33,687 nucleotides of DNA, from assembly GCF_031127815.1 (NCBI RefSeq), contig NZ_JARXHY010000026.1, positions 1 to 33,687 on the forward strand, written 5' to 3'. Of this stretch, positions 1 through 9,240 are shown piece after piece. Position 1 is the stretch's first letter; each line of letters opens with the position of its first letter. Source of the stretch: Pelagicoccus sp. SDUM812003 (GTDB taxonomy: Bacteria; Verrucomicrobiota; Verrucomicrobiia; Opitutales; Opitutaceae). The position numbers and the translations under genes are program-made. The notes beneath the pieces were generated by a model, which saw only the letters and a program-made list of their open reading frames with translations, was not told the DNA's origin and searched no databases.

Positions 1-114
1 CCCCCCCCTTGCCGACAGTCGTATTATTATCATTATTTAAATCGAGACCCAACCAGATAGTTAACAGAAATCAGATCTTCCCATTCCAACACGTCAAAGG
101 TAACGCTTACAGAA

Positions 115-1176
115 TTGAAAATCCTCAACATAGTCCCGGACCTTTCGAGTGGAGGCGCTGAAAAACTTGTCGCCGAGTTAAACCAACAATTCGTTATTCG
201 CAAGCACAAGAGCATAACCCTCACACTTTGTAACAATAAAAACGATTCCACCCAAAGCCTGAACCACAAAAAGCCATACGATGCGCTGAAGGCGCCTCAT
301 CGGTTGATCTCTTGGTATTTGAAGAATGGTCCATTCGAAATAGTTCATCTACACCTAACACCTGCTCAACTACTTGCGCCCTATATCAAGCTAATTGACC
401 CCCAGGCGATCCTGGTGACAACAGAACACAGCACAACCAACCGCAGAAGACAATTGCGATTCGGAACTCTATTAGACGCCGTGCTCTATTTTCAGTTTTC
501 GAAAGTGGTTTGCATAAGCCAAGGGAGCAGACAATTTTTAACCAAAGATCGACCGTATCTAAAACAAAAAACCTCTGTCATACTAAACGGAATCGATTCT
601 TCCAGATTTCGTAGATCAGAAGTTGAACAAGATCCTACGCTTATACTATCAGTCGGCAGACTAGTGCACGCAAAGAACTTCCACTCTGCCATTCTTGCCC
701 TAAAAAATATTAGAGATCTAAACTTCAAATACTTGATTGCCGGTACAGGCCCTGAGCAGCAAAAGCTACAGGACCTCATTATAAACAGCAGACTTGAAGA
801 CAAAGTGAAACTTGTGGGTCACATACAAAATATACCTAGATTCCTATCCAAAGGAAGCATATTTCTTACTCCATCAAACTCTGAGGGGTTTGGATTGGCC
901 GCCGCTGAGGCGATGGCTTCAGGACTCGCCATAATCGGAAGCAACGTACCAGGACTGAGGGAGGTAATAGGAGAGGACAACGAGAGCTGCCTCCTTTCGA
1001 ATCCAACTGACCTTGATAAAATGAGCTCGAACTTAAGAGCGGTTTTAATGAATTCAGCATTAAGAGAACGGCTACAATCAAATGCCTTAAAAAGGTCCAA
1101 GAAATTCTCTATACTGGATTCTTCCGACCGACATCTCTGTTTGTATAACCACCTGAATTCTCCTGAAATCATTTAG
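115..1176 (+). CDS. GT4 family glycosyltransferase
   Basis: Probably transfers a sugar from a nucleotide-sugar donor to a lipid-linked polysaccharide intermediate on the cytoplasmic side of the membrane. The 353-residue product has the GT-B layout of family GT4. An N-terminal GGAEK motif sits near residues 13-17, a linker motif follows (VILNGID), then a donor-domain start (SVGRLVHAKN). The retaining-GT signature E-x7-E is formed by E257 and E265 in SEGFGLAAAE. The start is TTG at 115: the frame has a stop at 58-60 and no ATG between, and the N-terminus from this TTG matches the family (MKILNIVPDLSSGGAEK). The next GT4 gene starts 5 bp after the stop, so they are probably co-transcribed. Acceptor and donor cannot be told from sequence. 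Confidence 0.88.
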   Translation: MKILNIVPDLSSGGAEKLVAELNQQFVIRKHKSITLTLCNNKNDSTQSLNHKKPYDALKAPHRLISWYLKNGPFEIVHLHLTPAQLLAPYIKLIDPQAILVTTEHSTTNRRRQLRFGTLLDAVLYFQFSKVVCISQGSRQFLTKDRPYLKQKTSVILNGIDSSRFRRSEVEQDPTLILSVGRLVHAKNFHSAILALKNIRDLNFKYLIAGTGPEQQKLQDLIINSRLEDKVKLVGHIQNIPRFLSKGSIFLTPSNSEGFGLAAAEAMASGLAIIGSNVPGLREVIGEDNESCLLSNPTDLDKMSSNLRAVLMNSALRERLQSNALKRSKKFSILDSSDRHLCLYNHLNSPEII

Positions 1177-1181
1177 CCCTC

Positions 1182-2306
1182 GTGAAAATCTTTATTCTCA
1201 GTGCATACACACGTTCACTGATAAATCTGCGCGGTGAAATGATACGTTCTCTAACGGAACGAGGTCACGACGTTGTGGCACTCGCCCCAGAATGCGACTC
1301 CGAACTCACCTCTCGCCTCAGATCAAGGGGAGCTAGATTCATAAAGCTAACCATCAACAGAGCAGGTCTATCTCCAATAGGGGACCTGCGTTACACAATC
1401 CGCTTGGCGAGAATTCTATCGAATGAAAAACCAGACCTTTTGCTTTCGTATAACATAAAGCCAGTAATATTCGGTTCTTTTGCAGGACGCCTTGCAGGTG
1501 TCAAACACCTTGCGACAATCGTCGCTGGACTTGGATACGCCTTTTCACAACCCAGCAGCAACAAACACCGACTAGTCAGTAGCCTAACCAAGCTACTCTA
1601 TCGCAACGCGATCTCCCGCCACAGCTTGATGATTTTTCAGAATAACGACGACCGAACTGATTTACAAAAACTAAAGCTGCTCAATCCACGCACAACCACT
1701 ATCGTGGTTGGTGGGTCTGGTGTCGACACATCATGGTTCACAGAGAGCACCCCTTCGACAACTCCGGTCAGCTTTCTCCTGACAGCCCGCTTAATTTCCG
1801 ATAAGGGCATTTATGAGTACTATGAGGCTGCAAAACGTATCTTGGCATCAGGCAGAAAAGCACAATTTCAGCTACTTGGCCCCTTCGACAGCAACCCGAA
1901 GGGAATTACCGAAAATGTGGTGAAAAAATGGAAGGCTGAGGGCATAATTCAATACTTGGGCGAATTGGACGACGTACGTCCCGCATACAATAACTGTAGC
2001 GTTTTCGTTTTACCATCCTACTATCGGGAAGGATGCCCCCGTTCTAGTCTCGAAGCCTTATCCTGTGGCAGACCGATCATTACAACAAACTCTGTAGGCT
2101 GTCGCGAAACCGTTATTGACGGGAAGAATGGATTTCTCGCACGGCCCAGATCGATCGAAGATATCGAGCAAGCCATGATACGCTTTATCGACGATCCCAG
2201 CCTAATTCACCGAATGGGCAAAGCGTCTCGCAAACTTGCAGTGGAACGATTTGACGTCCACACCGTCAACAGACGGATCATAGAAGCAATTGAAGCGTTG
2301 CCATGA
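1182..2306 (+). CDS. GT4 family glycosyltransferase, PglA-like
   Basis: A second retaining GT-B glycosyltransferase (374 residues). The overall pattern resembles bacterial GT4 enzymes such as PglA, which add HexNAc early in glycan assembly: a short N-terminal Rossmann half, LLSYNIKPVIFG, then LTARLISDKGIYEYYEAAKRI, and the E-x7-E signature at E283/E291 (REGCPRSSLEALSCGRPII). The start is GTG at 1182, 5 bp after the previous stop. The 3' end overlaps the next gene by 4 bp (ATGA), which indicates translational coupling. Together with the downstream epimerase it forms a typical module in which the sugar donor is made beside its transferase. Donor specificity is inference only. Confidence 0.88.
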   Translation: MKIFILSAYTRSLINLRGEMIRSLTERGHDVVALAPECDSELTSRLRSRGARFIKLTINRAGLSPIGDLRYTIRLARILSNEKPDLLLSYNIKPVIFGSFAGRLAGVKHLATIVAGLGYAFSQPSSNKHRLVSSLTKLLYRNAISRHSLMIFQNNDDRTDLQKLKLLNPRTTTIVVGGSGVDTSWFTESTPSTTPVSFLLTARLISDKGIYEYYEAAKRILASGRKAQFQLLGPFDSNPKGITENVVKKWKAEGIIQYLGELDDVRPAYNNCSVFVLPSYYREGCPRSSLEALSCGRPIITTNSVGCRETVIDGKNGFLARPRSIEDIEQAMIRFIDDPSLIHRMGKASRKLAVERFDVHTVNRRIIEAIEALP

Positions 2307-3283
2307 ATCCACAGTCAATTATTGTAAGTGGTGCCTCGGGCTGGCTCGGGAGAGAAATCCTCAAGTCCACCGCGAGAAAAACTGCATTTGGCCTGTTTCG
2401 AGACAAAGCCGTGGCAGATGCGTACGGTTCAACCTTTGCAGGTGATTTAAGTGATCCACTGCGCATCAGTCGCCTCGTAGAACAATATAACAACTTGGAC
2501 TTACAAGCCGACTGCTTCATCCATTGCGCCGGGTTAGCTCATCAGCCAAACGAGACGCAAGAAATAAAAAGGGCGATGTGGCAAACGAACGACATAGGCA
2601 CTGCCAACGCTCTAGAATTCTGTAAGCAAGTTGGAATAAACAAATTCGTCTACATCAGCACCATAGCAGGTTACGACTGGACCTCTATCGAACAAGCCAC
2701 AGAGGATTCGAAACTTGTCCCGATAACCGAGTATGCGAAATCAAAAATTTCTGCCGAAAACCGGGTACTCGCATCTCCAATCGATAGTCGAATAATACGA
2801 TTAGCAACAGTTTTCGGCCAAGGCGACATAGCTAACTTCTCTCGACTTTCGACCCTACTACGCAAAAGACGATTTCCAATACCAGGCGAAGGAATCGCTC
2901 GAAAGAGTGTGATCCCTATAGACACGGCCGCGAGCCTTATTGCGAAGTTCGCAACGATGGACAAAGTCCCATACCAAACAATAAACCTTGCTCTTCCCGA
3001 AGCACCGACTCTCAACGAGATATGTGACTGCTTTTCGCGAGTATGTAAATTCCCTAGAGCTCCACGAGTTCCACTCCCCGCTATCAAGGCCCTGGCAATG
3101 ATAGGAGATTGCTTCAGTACTATCTGGGAAATGCCCTTTAGCACCAATGTGCTGAATAAGCTAACGACTTCAACTTGCGTAAACACGGACCGCATTCAAA
3201 CGATCTTCCCCAAGGAACTCTTAGAAAGTTTTGAAGTTAGCCTCGAGCGCCACGCTAACTACTATCAGTCCCTACATTCATAA
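2303..3283 (+). CDS. NAD-dependent sugar epimerase/dehydratase (extended SDR)
   Basis: Likely acts on a UDP- or dTDP-sugar in the cytoplasm to supply donor for the neighbouring transferases. The 326-residue protein begins with the NAD-binding glycine motif (G10-A-S-G13-W-L-G16), has the conserved HCAGLAH strand end, the active-site ST pair at 119-120 and the catalytic Y144-x3-K148 (EYAKSK). The second half (ATVFGQGD, then VIPIDTAASLI) follows the UDP-GlcNAc/GalNAc 4-epimerase-like SDR subfamily found in O-antigen loci. Its ATG overlaps the preceding TGA as ATGA. The exact reaction (4-epimerase or 4-reductase) cannot be fixed without comparison to characterised enzymes. Confidence 0.85.
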   Translation: MNPQSIIVSGASGWLGREILKSTARKTAFGLFRDKAVADAYGSTFAGDLSDPLRISRLVEQYNNLDLQADCFIHCAGLAHQPNETQEIKRAMWQTNDIGTANALEFCKQVGINKFVYISTIAGYDWTSIEQATEDSKLVPITEYAKSKISAENRVLASPIDSRIIRLATVFGQGDIANFSRLSTLLRKRRFPIPGEGIARKSVIPIDTAASLIAKFATMDKVPYQTINLALPEAPTLNEICDCFSRVCKFPRAPRVPLPAIKALAMIGDCFSTIWEMPFSTNVLNKLTTSTCVNTDRIQTIFPKELLESFEVSLERHANYYQSLHS

Positions 3284-3922
3284 GTATTCGATAACAGAAA
3301 TACCTTATTACATTCTTATGGATAGCGTACATGCCATGTCACTCCTATACCAGTTACTTCGACTCTATTTGTAACATACACGTTTCATCAAACGACTGCA
3401 ACGCAAAGACAAAAAACTTAAACTCGCAGATCAGAACATCAATTTCACACAATGGCTATTTAAGATGCGCGTTTTTTAGCGCCATTGAACCAAACATCCT
3501 CCTAGACATAATCTCCACTTCGTATGCAAACATTTTCTACCTCGTTCCGCAAACGATCAACAGATTCATTTCAACAGAAAATAAAATAAATAACCAGAGC
3601 AATAAAACATTTCAGAGAATAACCAAGGAAACGCAAAGACTACGAACACACCACAGAAACAAACCAACACACGATTTACACCTTGGAAATCATCTAGACA
3701 TTCACATCACCTCGACAAACATCCTCTTACCACTTAGCAGCTAATCATCTTTAAAGCTACTATAAACCGAGAAGACCTCTTCTGAAAGCATTCTTGATCC
3801 AAAGCACCGACAACGCAACCACATACCACTGCTCCTAAAATACAATCCTCGCTCCTAATAGCGCCTACACACGATTTAAACACTTCAAAATAACCAGAGA
3901 GCAACAACTAATTAATATTTAT
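3284..3922 (+). other. Intergenic gap, strongly G-poor, no convincing gene
   Basis: A 639-bp gap between the epimerase and the fucosyltransferase. The + strand is conspicuously rich in A and C and poor in G. One open frame of 137 codons (3331-3744) spans it, but its product is Asn/Thr/His-rich, has no recognisable domain and may be open by chance. A second frame around 3384-3480 reads as a short basic peptide (with KLKLADQNINFTQWLF) before a stop, which could be gene debris. A small palindrome (AGAAGACCTCTTCT) lies at 3770-3783. I see no promoter I would defend. Confidence 0.5.
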
Positions 3923-4975
3923 ATGAAAAAAGCCTGCTTGGTAGTAAGTAATTATCTGACAGGAAACAAAATTTTTGATACGAATCGTCATCGTGACAAC
4001 TGCGTAGACCGCTTTGTAAAACTCAAAAAAGCTATGCGGCAAGAAGGTTACGATTTATCAACGCACGACATAAACAGCATTGAACAGTCACAAATCGTTA
4101 TTTATGCCTCCAATATGCCCGAAACACTTCCAAAGGAAGAAGACATAGAAAAAAGCTATCTTATTCTAAGCGAAAGCGAGTTCATTCGCCCAGATAACTA
4201 CGACGTAAAAAAGCACGCATTTTTCAATAAGATATTCACCTGGGCAGACGACCTAGTAGACAATAATAAATACATTAAACTTAACTACGCCCACGCATTT
4301 CCGACGCACATAAACAAAGACTTATCCACTAAAAAAAAATTATGCGTCCTAATCTCCGGCAATAAAAAGCCAATACCCACACTAAACAAAAAACTACTAG
4401 CCCTCGACCTCTACGGAGAAAGAGTAAAAGCGATTCGTTGGTTTGAAGCAAACCAACCGAATGACTTTGATCTGTATGGAGTTGGCTGGGACAGATATCG
4501 CTTTAGCGGACCCAAAATCATCAGAGCACTCAACAGGATACCGCGACTTGCGCAATTCACGCTAAAACTCACGGGTTCCGCTTACTCTTCGTACAAGGGT
4601 ACAATCAAGCACAAAAAGCCAATCATGCAGCAATACAAATTCTCTATAAGCTACGAGAACGCAAGAGACATACCAGGATACATAACCGAAAAGATATTTG
4701 ATAGCTTTTTCGCAGGCTGCGTACCTATATACTGGGGAGCTAACAATATATCCAATCACATACCGACCAACACGTTCATCGACAAACGTAACTTCGAAAG
4801 TTACGAGGAACTTCACCGATACATAAAAAGTATAACAGATAGCGATTACTTAAGAATACTAGAGAACATAGAAGACTACCTATACTCCGACCTAGCATAC
4901 CCATACAAGAGCGAGGGCTTCGCACAAACGATAATCCGAACGATCTTAAACAACTACGGAAGAAACAAGCGATGA
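3923..4975 (+). CDS. GT10 family (alpha-1,3/4-fucosyltransferase-like) glycosyltransferase
   Basis: Predicted to add fucose, or a related deoxy sugar, from a GDP-sugar to a glycan acceptor. The C-terminal half carries the GT10 hallmark: YKFSISYEN at about 238-246, then GYITEKIFDSFFAGCVPIYWGA at about 252-273, and a tail resembling the NTFID/YL motif of bacterial FucTs. The N-terminal half (FTWADDLVDNNKYIKLNYAH) fits the acceptor-binding domain. Length (350 residues) is usual for bacterial members. The upstream bases are A/T-rich with no Shine-Dalgarno. The 3' end overlaps the GT11 gene by 4 bp (ATGA). Composition is A-rich and G-poor, unlike genes after 8.2 kb, suggesting separate acquisition. 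Confidence 0.88.
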   Translation: MKKACLVVSNYLTGNKIFDTNRHRDNCVDRFVKLKKAMRQEGYDLSTHDINSIEQSQIVIYASNMPETLPKEEDIEKSYLILSESEFIRPDNYDVKKHAFFNKIFTWADDLVDNNKYIKLNYAHAFPTHINKDLSTKKKLCVLISGNKKPIPTLNKKLLALDLYGERVKAIRWFEANQPNDFDLYGVGWDRYRFSGPKIIRALNRIPRLAQFTLKLTGSAYSSYKGTIKHKKPIMQQYKFSISYENARDIPGYITEKIFDSFFAGCVPIYWGANNISNHIPTNTFIDKRNFESYEELHRYIKSITDSDYLRILENIEDYLYSDLAYPYKSEGFAQTIIRTILNNYGRNKR

Positions 4976-5817
4976 TCATCGTAAGAGTTTCAGGCGGGAT
5001 AGGCAATCAGCTGTTTCAATATGCAATTGGCCGCGCAGCGTCTCACCACCACCAAGTTCCACTCAAACTAGATACCACATCCTACGAGACCTACACACTG
5101 CACAATGGCTTTCGCCTAAAACAATTCCTCACCCAATCGGAGATCGCCAAAGAGCAGGAGATACGAAGACTCAAAGGAGCAGACAATCTCATTTATCGTG
5201 CATTAAGAAGAGCGGGAATAATTAAACGCAATACATACTACAGTGAGAAAGAAAGGACGATATTCGACCCTGTTGCCTTATCAAAAAACCCGGTTTATCT
5301 AGATGGATACTGGCAAAACGAAAAATATTTTTCGAACATCAGGCAGATCTTACTGCAAGAAACGCAACCATCCGAACCTCTTAGCACCCAAGCTCAAGAT
5401 CTATTTCTAATGACCCAAAGGAGCAATACAGTAAGCATTCACGTAAGAAGGGGGGATTACCTCAATCATCCAGAGATAGGAGTGCTTAGCCTAGATTACT
5501 ACAAGAACGCAACAGATTACATAAAATCAAAGGTGCAATCACCTAAGTTTTACATTTTCTCAAATGACCTAGAGTGGTGTGAACAGAATCTCAATTTCAT
5601 TAAAAACCCTATCTACGTTAACAACACTGTCACTGAAATCGACGATATCACGCTCATGAGCCAGTGCCAGCACAACATCATCGCGAACAGCTCCTTTAGC
5701 TGGTGGGCTGCTTGGCTAAACCAACGCACACACAAGATTGTCATTTCTCCGAAAAAATGGATGGCTGAAAACAACCGTGGTTACAGATGGGCACTCGAAT
5801 CCTGGATAGAATTATAA
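4972..5817 (+). CDS. GT11 family (alpha-1,2-fucosyltransferase-like) glycosyltransferase
   Basis: An inverting transferase predicted to add alpha-1,2-linked fucose from GDP-fucose. All GT11 landmarks are present in the 281 residues: N-terminal GGIGNQLFQYA (8-18), GYWQNEKYF (112-120), the donor-binding HVRRGDY (157-163), FYIFSND (193-199) and NSSFSWWAAWL (239-249). Bacterial GT11 enzymes modify O-antigen or capsule side chains. Its ATG overlaps the GT10 stop, so the two fucosyltransferase-type genes are translationally coupled. No GDP-fucose synthesis genes (gmd, fcl) are in the window, so the donor must come from elsewhere or the enzyme uses another GDP-sugar. Confidence 0.92.
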   Translation: MIIVRVSGGIGNQLFQYAIGRAASHHHQVPLKLDTTSYETYTLHNGFRLKQFLTQSEIAKEQEIRRLKGADNLIYRALRRAGIIKRNTYYSEKERTIFDPVALSKNPVYLDGYWQNEKYFSNIRQILLQETQPSEPLSTQAQDLFLMTQRSNTVSIHVRRGDYLNHPEIGVLSLDYYKNATDYIKSKVQSPKFYIFSNDLEWCEQNLNFIKNPIYVNNTVTEIDDITLMSQCQHNIIANSSFSWWAAWLNQRTHKIVISPKKWMAENNRGYRWALESWIEL

Positions 5818-5831
5818 TACCTACATCTACA

Positions 5832-6596
5832 ATGAACAAAAAAGAAACAGAGAAAGACATACAGACCAAGCAAGACATCGAATACCGGTTCCCCTATCAC
5901 TACATCCCAGAGTACAAAAAGAATTTCTTCCAAAACTTCACTTGGGGATGGTCAATAAATTACGTTACCGCGATAGAATTTATACTAGAGGAAATCAAGG
6001 AATTAGACCAAAATATTCAATCAATTTATGACTTAGGCTGCGGAGACGGGAGAATAACGAAAGAGCTACACGAGGAGTTTAACAACAAAGAGGTAATAGG
6101 TATCGACTACTCTGAAAGGGCGATAAACCTAGCCAAAGCAATGTCTCCAGCAGTTGACTACAAACGATTAGATATTACCGAGGCAAAGAATATGAAAAAG
6201 GTCGACGCACTGACCTTAATTGAAGTCCTTGAACACATACCTTTGAAATCATGTGAAAACTTTGTGAATGCCCTATCCGGACTGATAAATACTGGTGGCT
6301 TTCTCTTCTTAACAGTACCCCACAAGAACGTACCCGTCTCATACAAACATTTTCAACATTTCGACCTAGAAACCTTAAAAAAGTATTTCGAGGGTGATTT
6401 TACATTTGAAAAAGTGTGTTACATACAAAAGTCACCAGTTCACAAGAAATTAGTTTCAAAGATAATAAACAACAACTTCTACGTAATCAAAAGCAAAACC
6501 ATCAACAACGCCTACCATAGATATTACAAAAACCACTGTTTTCACGCCAAGAACAATAATTGCGAAAGGATATACTTGAGACTGAAAAAAAAGTAG
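5832..6596 (+). CDS. SAM-dependent methyltransferase
   Basis: A class I methyltransferase, probably acting on a sugar of the polysaccharide or a precursor. With the ATG at 5832 it is 254 residues long. The SAM-binding motif I is DLGCGDGR (about 67-74), followed by the acidic strand-2 end (EVIGIDYS), and motif IV/post-motif region LTLIEVLEHIP with the hydrophobic FLTVPHKN strand. I prefer the ATG at 5832 to an upstream GTG-like extension because it lies 14 bp after the GT11 stop and the extra 15 codons would overlap GT11. The C-terminal ~60 residues are very basic and Asn-rich with no known domain. The target (sugar O-methylation or other) is unknown. Confidence 0.8.
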   Translation: MNKKETEKDIQTKQDIEYRFPYHYIPEYKKNFFQNFTWGWSINYVTAIEFILEEIKELDQNIQSIYDLGCGDGRITKELHEEFNNKEVIGIDYSERAINLAKAMSPAVDYKRLDITEAKNMKKVDALTLIEVLEHIPLKSCENFVNALSGLINTGGFLFLTVPHKNVPVSYKHFQHFDLETLKKYFEGDFTFEKVCYIQKSPVHKKLVSKIINNNFYVIKSKTINNAYHRYYKNHCFHAKNNNCERIYLRLKKK

Positions 6597-6773
6597 GAAC
6601 GCACTAGCGACAGAGCAAGAAACCAACCTCATCGCCGCCCTGACCCGAAGACTACCATCAAAGACCCCAGGAGACTTGAACTATTATCCAACAAAGCTAT
6701 CAAATCATCAGGAACTCAGCCTTCATCGCGGCACTGAACGATTTGGGACTTACTCCTAATTTTGAACAAATTC

Positions 6774-7862
6774 ATGCCAGCCAACAAACCAGCCATCTCA
6801 ATAGTAATGTCCGTTTACAACAGCGAGAAATACCTCGCTGAATCAATCGAGAGCATCCTCCATCAAACGTTCACCGACTTTGAGTTCATTATTATCGATG
6901 ACGGCTCTGCCGACAGGAGCCGATCGATCATTGAGTCCTATCTGGCAAAAGACAAACGAATCACGTTAATCAGCCGCGAAAACAAAGGCCTACCATACTC
7001 ACTAAACGAAGGCATCGCACTTGCGGAAGGAAGATACATCGCACGCATGGACGCTGACGATATTTCCCTGCCCAATCGTATCGAGAAACAGATCGCGTTC
7101 ATGGACTCACACAAAGAGATTGGGGTTTGTGGAACATTAGCTTACCTCTTCCAGGACAACCCCACAAAAAGGCAAGTATTGCGACACCCAGAGGACCATG
7201 ACTCATTGAGAGTGCGATTACTGTTTTCTGTTTGCTTCATCCACCCGACAGTTATCATCCGAAAAAAGCTGCTAGACGAACTAGATTATATTTACAACGT
7301 TGATTTCAACAACTCTCAAGACTACGAACTCTGGTCAAGATTGGCCGACAAAACTAGATTTTTCAACATTCAACAACCACTAATATATTACCGGGTGTCC
7401 CCCACAAGCATCACCGCGAACACGAACAAAGAGAGACTAACCTCAAGATACCCGCTAATTTCCAAGGTTCAGAAAGAGCAACTCGCGATACTTGGATTAG
7501 ACTTGAATGCAGACGAATCAATCATGCATTTTAGACTTGGATTAAATACTGACATGATACTCCTGAATAAGAATGCTAGCTATGTTAAAAGCCACCTGTA
7601 CAGGTTAATCAAAGCGAACAGAAAAGAAAGACAATTCGACAGAATAAAACTATACAACTTCTTGTCCAAAAAGTATTTTATATTTACAGTGCTTACATTT
7701 AAAAACAACTATAAAAACAATATCTTAAACCTTTTTAGCTTTATGTTCATAAGAGGACTTATTCAGATTTCATACGAACAGGTGCTTAATCTCTTACTCA
7801 TTACCTCATTACTGTCCTCTTCAAAGCACACAACCAAAGACCGTGAATCACTAAACAACTAG
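6774..7862 (+). CDS. GT2 family glycosyltransferase
   Basis: An inverting GT-A glycosyltransferase (362 residues from the ATG at 6774). The N-terminus shows the classic GT2 start (PAISIVMSVYNSEKYLAESIESILHQ), the nucleotide-binding IIDDGS, GLPYSLNEGIALAEGRYIARMDADD with the metal-binding DxDD, and a later FNNSQDYELWSRL acceptor segment. A TTG four codons upstream (6762) would also be in frame. ATG is chosen because neither has a ribosome binding site and the family start fits both. The last ~100 residues are lysine-rich with hydrophobic stretches (about 335-352) that may associate with the membrane. It is separated from the methyltransferase by 177 bp with no clear gene. Confidence 0.88.
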   Translation: MPANKPAISIVMSVYNSEKYLAESIESILHQTFTDFEFIIIDDGSADRSRSIIESYLAKDKRITLISRENKGLPYSLNEGIALAEGRYIARMDADDISLPNRIEKQIAFMDSHKEIGVCGTLAYLFQDNPTKRQVLRHPEDHDSLRVRLLFSVCFIHPTVIIRKKLLDELDYIYNVDFNNSQDYELWSRLADKTRFFNIQQPLIYYRVSPTSITANTNKERLTSRYPLISKVQKEQLAILGLDLNADESIMHFRLGLNTDMILLNKNASYVKSHLYRLIKANRKERQFDRIKLYNFLSKKYFIFTVLTFKNNYKNNILNLFSFMFIRGLIQISYEQVLNLLLITSLLSSSKHTTKDRESLNN

Positions 7863-8176
7863 CAAAGTATTGTTAGACTTGAAATCAAATCAAAAGCATT
7901 TTTATAGTTTAAAACAGCAAGGGCCATCGACCACCAGAATGCTCAATCACACCCAGCAGCAATATAAAGCAGAGGCGACTAACCCACTATACAGCATCTA
8001 GAGCCCACTAAACAGGCTTCGTCGTCAATCGATTCCGAGACGAGCAAATCATTCGAATGAGCTTGGCCGTGACAAGAAAAACTCAAGACTTACCGACATT
8101 CGCATCCGAAAGAGTCCCATTGTAAATCTGCAAATCTGATCACGTACATCACAGACTACCATTGAATACCTTGATT
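7863..8176 (+). other. Intergenic region at a composition boundary
   Basis: A gap of about 340 bp including the promoter below. I see no gene in any frame. It separates the A-rich, G-poor fucosyltransferase block from the more balanced genes that start at 8206, and its right end carries the consensus promoter at 8177-8205. It may be a junction between two differently inherited polysaccharide modules. Confidence 0.5.
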
Positions 8177-8205
8177 TTGACATCCGCTATCAACACCTCT
8201 ATAAT
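8177..8205 (+). promoter_or_regulatory. Consensus sigma70 promoter sequence abutting a start codon
   Basis: TTGACA at 8177-8182 and TATAAT at 8200-8205 are both perfect consensus hexamers separated by exactly 17 bp. The ATG of the next gene begins at 8206, directly after the -10 box. A normal start point 6-8 bp past the -10 would therefore lie inside the coding sequence. The sequence match is direct observation; its activity, and how the mRNA could carry the start codon, are unresolved. Confidence 0.5.
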
Positions 8206-9174
8206 ATGACAATTCTCGTAACAGGCTGTGCTGGATTTATTGGCTGGAGGACTTCCTCGATGCTCATAGAGCAGGGACACAAGGTCATCGGTATTGATAA
8301 TTTCAACTCTTACTATGACACTCGATTGAAGGATTGGCGCACCGAACAGTTGAAGAAAAGTGATTCGTTTGAACTTGTGAATGGTGATATCGAAAACCTA
8401 GGGCTGCTCAACTACCTGTTTTCGAACCATCGTTTTGATGCCGTCATCAATCTCGCTGCACGGGCTGGGGTTCGCTATAGCATGGAGAATCCGCATGTCT
8501 ATCTGAATTCGAACGCAGATGGCACGCTCAACCTGCTGGAATGCATGCGGAAGAACAACATAAAGAAATTGGTTCTCGCCTCGACATCATCGCTTTATGC
8601 AGGCCAGGAAATGCCCTTTCTGGAGTCACTTCCGGTCAACCAACCGATCTCTCCGTACGCTGCCTCGAAAAAGGCGGCCGAAGTGATGGCCTACACCTAC
8701 CACTACCTCTATGGGTTCGATGTGTCAGTGGTACGCTACTTCACAGTATATGGGCCAGCTGGCAGACCAGATATGAGCCCACTTCGATTTATCAAATGGA
8801 TTGACGAAGGTACCCCCATCAAGCTCTTCGGCGATGGCACTCAATCTCGCGATTTCACCTACGTCGACGACATTGCCCGCGGCACCATTCTTGCCCTAGC
8901 AGAGGTGGGGTATGAAATCATCAATCTAGGAGGAGGAAACAATCCGATTTCCATTCTTAAGATGATCAATACTTTCGAAAAGCTGCTTGGAAAGAAAGCG
9001 ACTATCGACGAGCGTCCTTTCAACAAATCCGATATGAAACACACCTGGGCCAACATCGAAAAAGCGAAAGAGCTGTTAAACTGGTCGCCAGAAATAGACT
9101 TTGATACAGGAATGCAACGTACCGTAGATTGGTATCTTGAGAACAAGGAATGGGTCTGCGATTTACGAATCTAA
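8206..9174 (+). CDS. UDP-glucuronate 4-epimerase-like SDR
   Basis: Probably interconverts UDP-glucuronate and UDP-galacturonate, giving an acidic sugar donor for the capsule or exopolysaccharide. The 322-residue protein starts with MTILVTGCAGFIG (NAD motif G7-x2-G10-x2-G13), has NLAARAGVRYSMENP, a signature of the GalE-like glucuronate epimerase subgroup, the ASTSSLY strand, and the catalytic Y151-x3-K155 (SPYAASKKAAE). DFTYVDDIARG and a C-terminal NWSPEIDFDTGM complete the extended-SDR fold. The start cannot be further downstream without removing the glycine motif. Base composition is more balanced than the genes upstream. Other UDP-hexuronate or UDP-hexose 4-epimerase activities remain possible. 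Confidence 0.87.
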   Translation: MTILVTGCAGFIGWRTSSMLIEQGHKVIGIDNFNSYYDTRLKDWRTEQLKKSDSFELVNGDIENLGLLNYLFSNHRFDAVINLAARAGVRYSMENPHVYLNSNADGTLNLLECMRKNNIKKLVLASTSSLYAGQEMPFLESLPVNQPISPYAASKKAAEVMAYTYHYLYGFDVSVVRYFTVYGPAGRPDMSPLRFIKWIDEGTPIKLFGDGTQSRDFTYVDDIARGTILALAEVGYEIINLGGGNNPISILKMINTFEKLLGKKATIDERPFNKSDMKHTWANIEKAKELLNWSPEIDFDTGMQRTVDWYLENKEWVCDLRI

Positions 9175-9187
9175 CTTGTTTACACAC

Positions 9188-9202
9188 TTCGCATATTGCG
9201 AA
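9188..9202. repeat. Perfect 6-bp inverted repeat in intergenic space
   Basis: TTCGCA-TAT-TGCGAA lies 13 bp after the epimerase stop in the 66-bp gap before the WecA-like gene. No T-run follows, so it is a weak terminator candidate. It could equally be an operator or an RNA hairpin. Confidence 0.35.
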
Positions 9203-9240
9203 ATTGAAGTAGATTCCAAATTACAACGTTCCATTAGCGA

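Noticed and set aside
3331-3744. 137-codon open frame in the G-poor gap
   Set aside because: Asn/Thr/His-rich with no domain, no ribosome binding site and low G content that makes long frames likely by chance. Described only as part of the gap.
6597-6773. Short frame reading IIRNSAFIAALNDLGLTPNF before the GT2 gene
   Set aside because: Bounded by a stop close upstream and runs into the GT2 gene out of frame. Too short to call a gene remnant.
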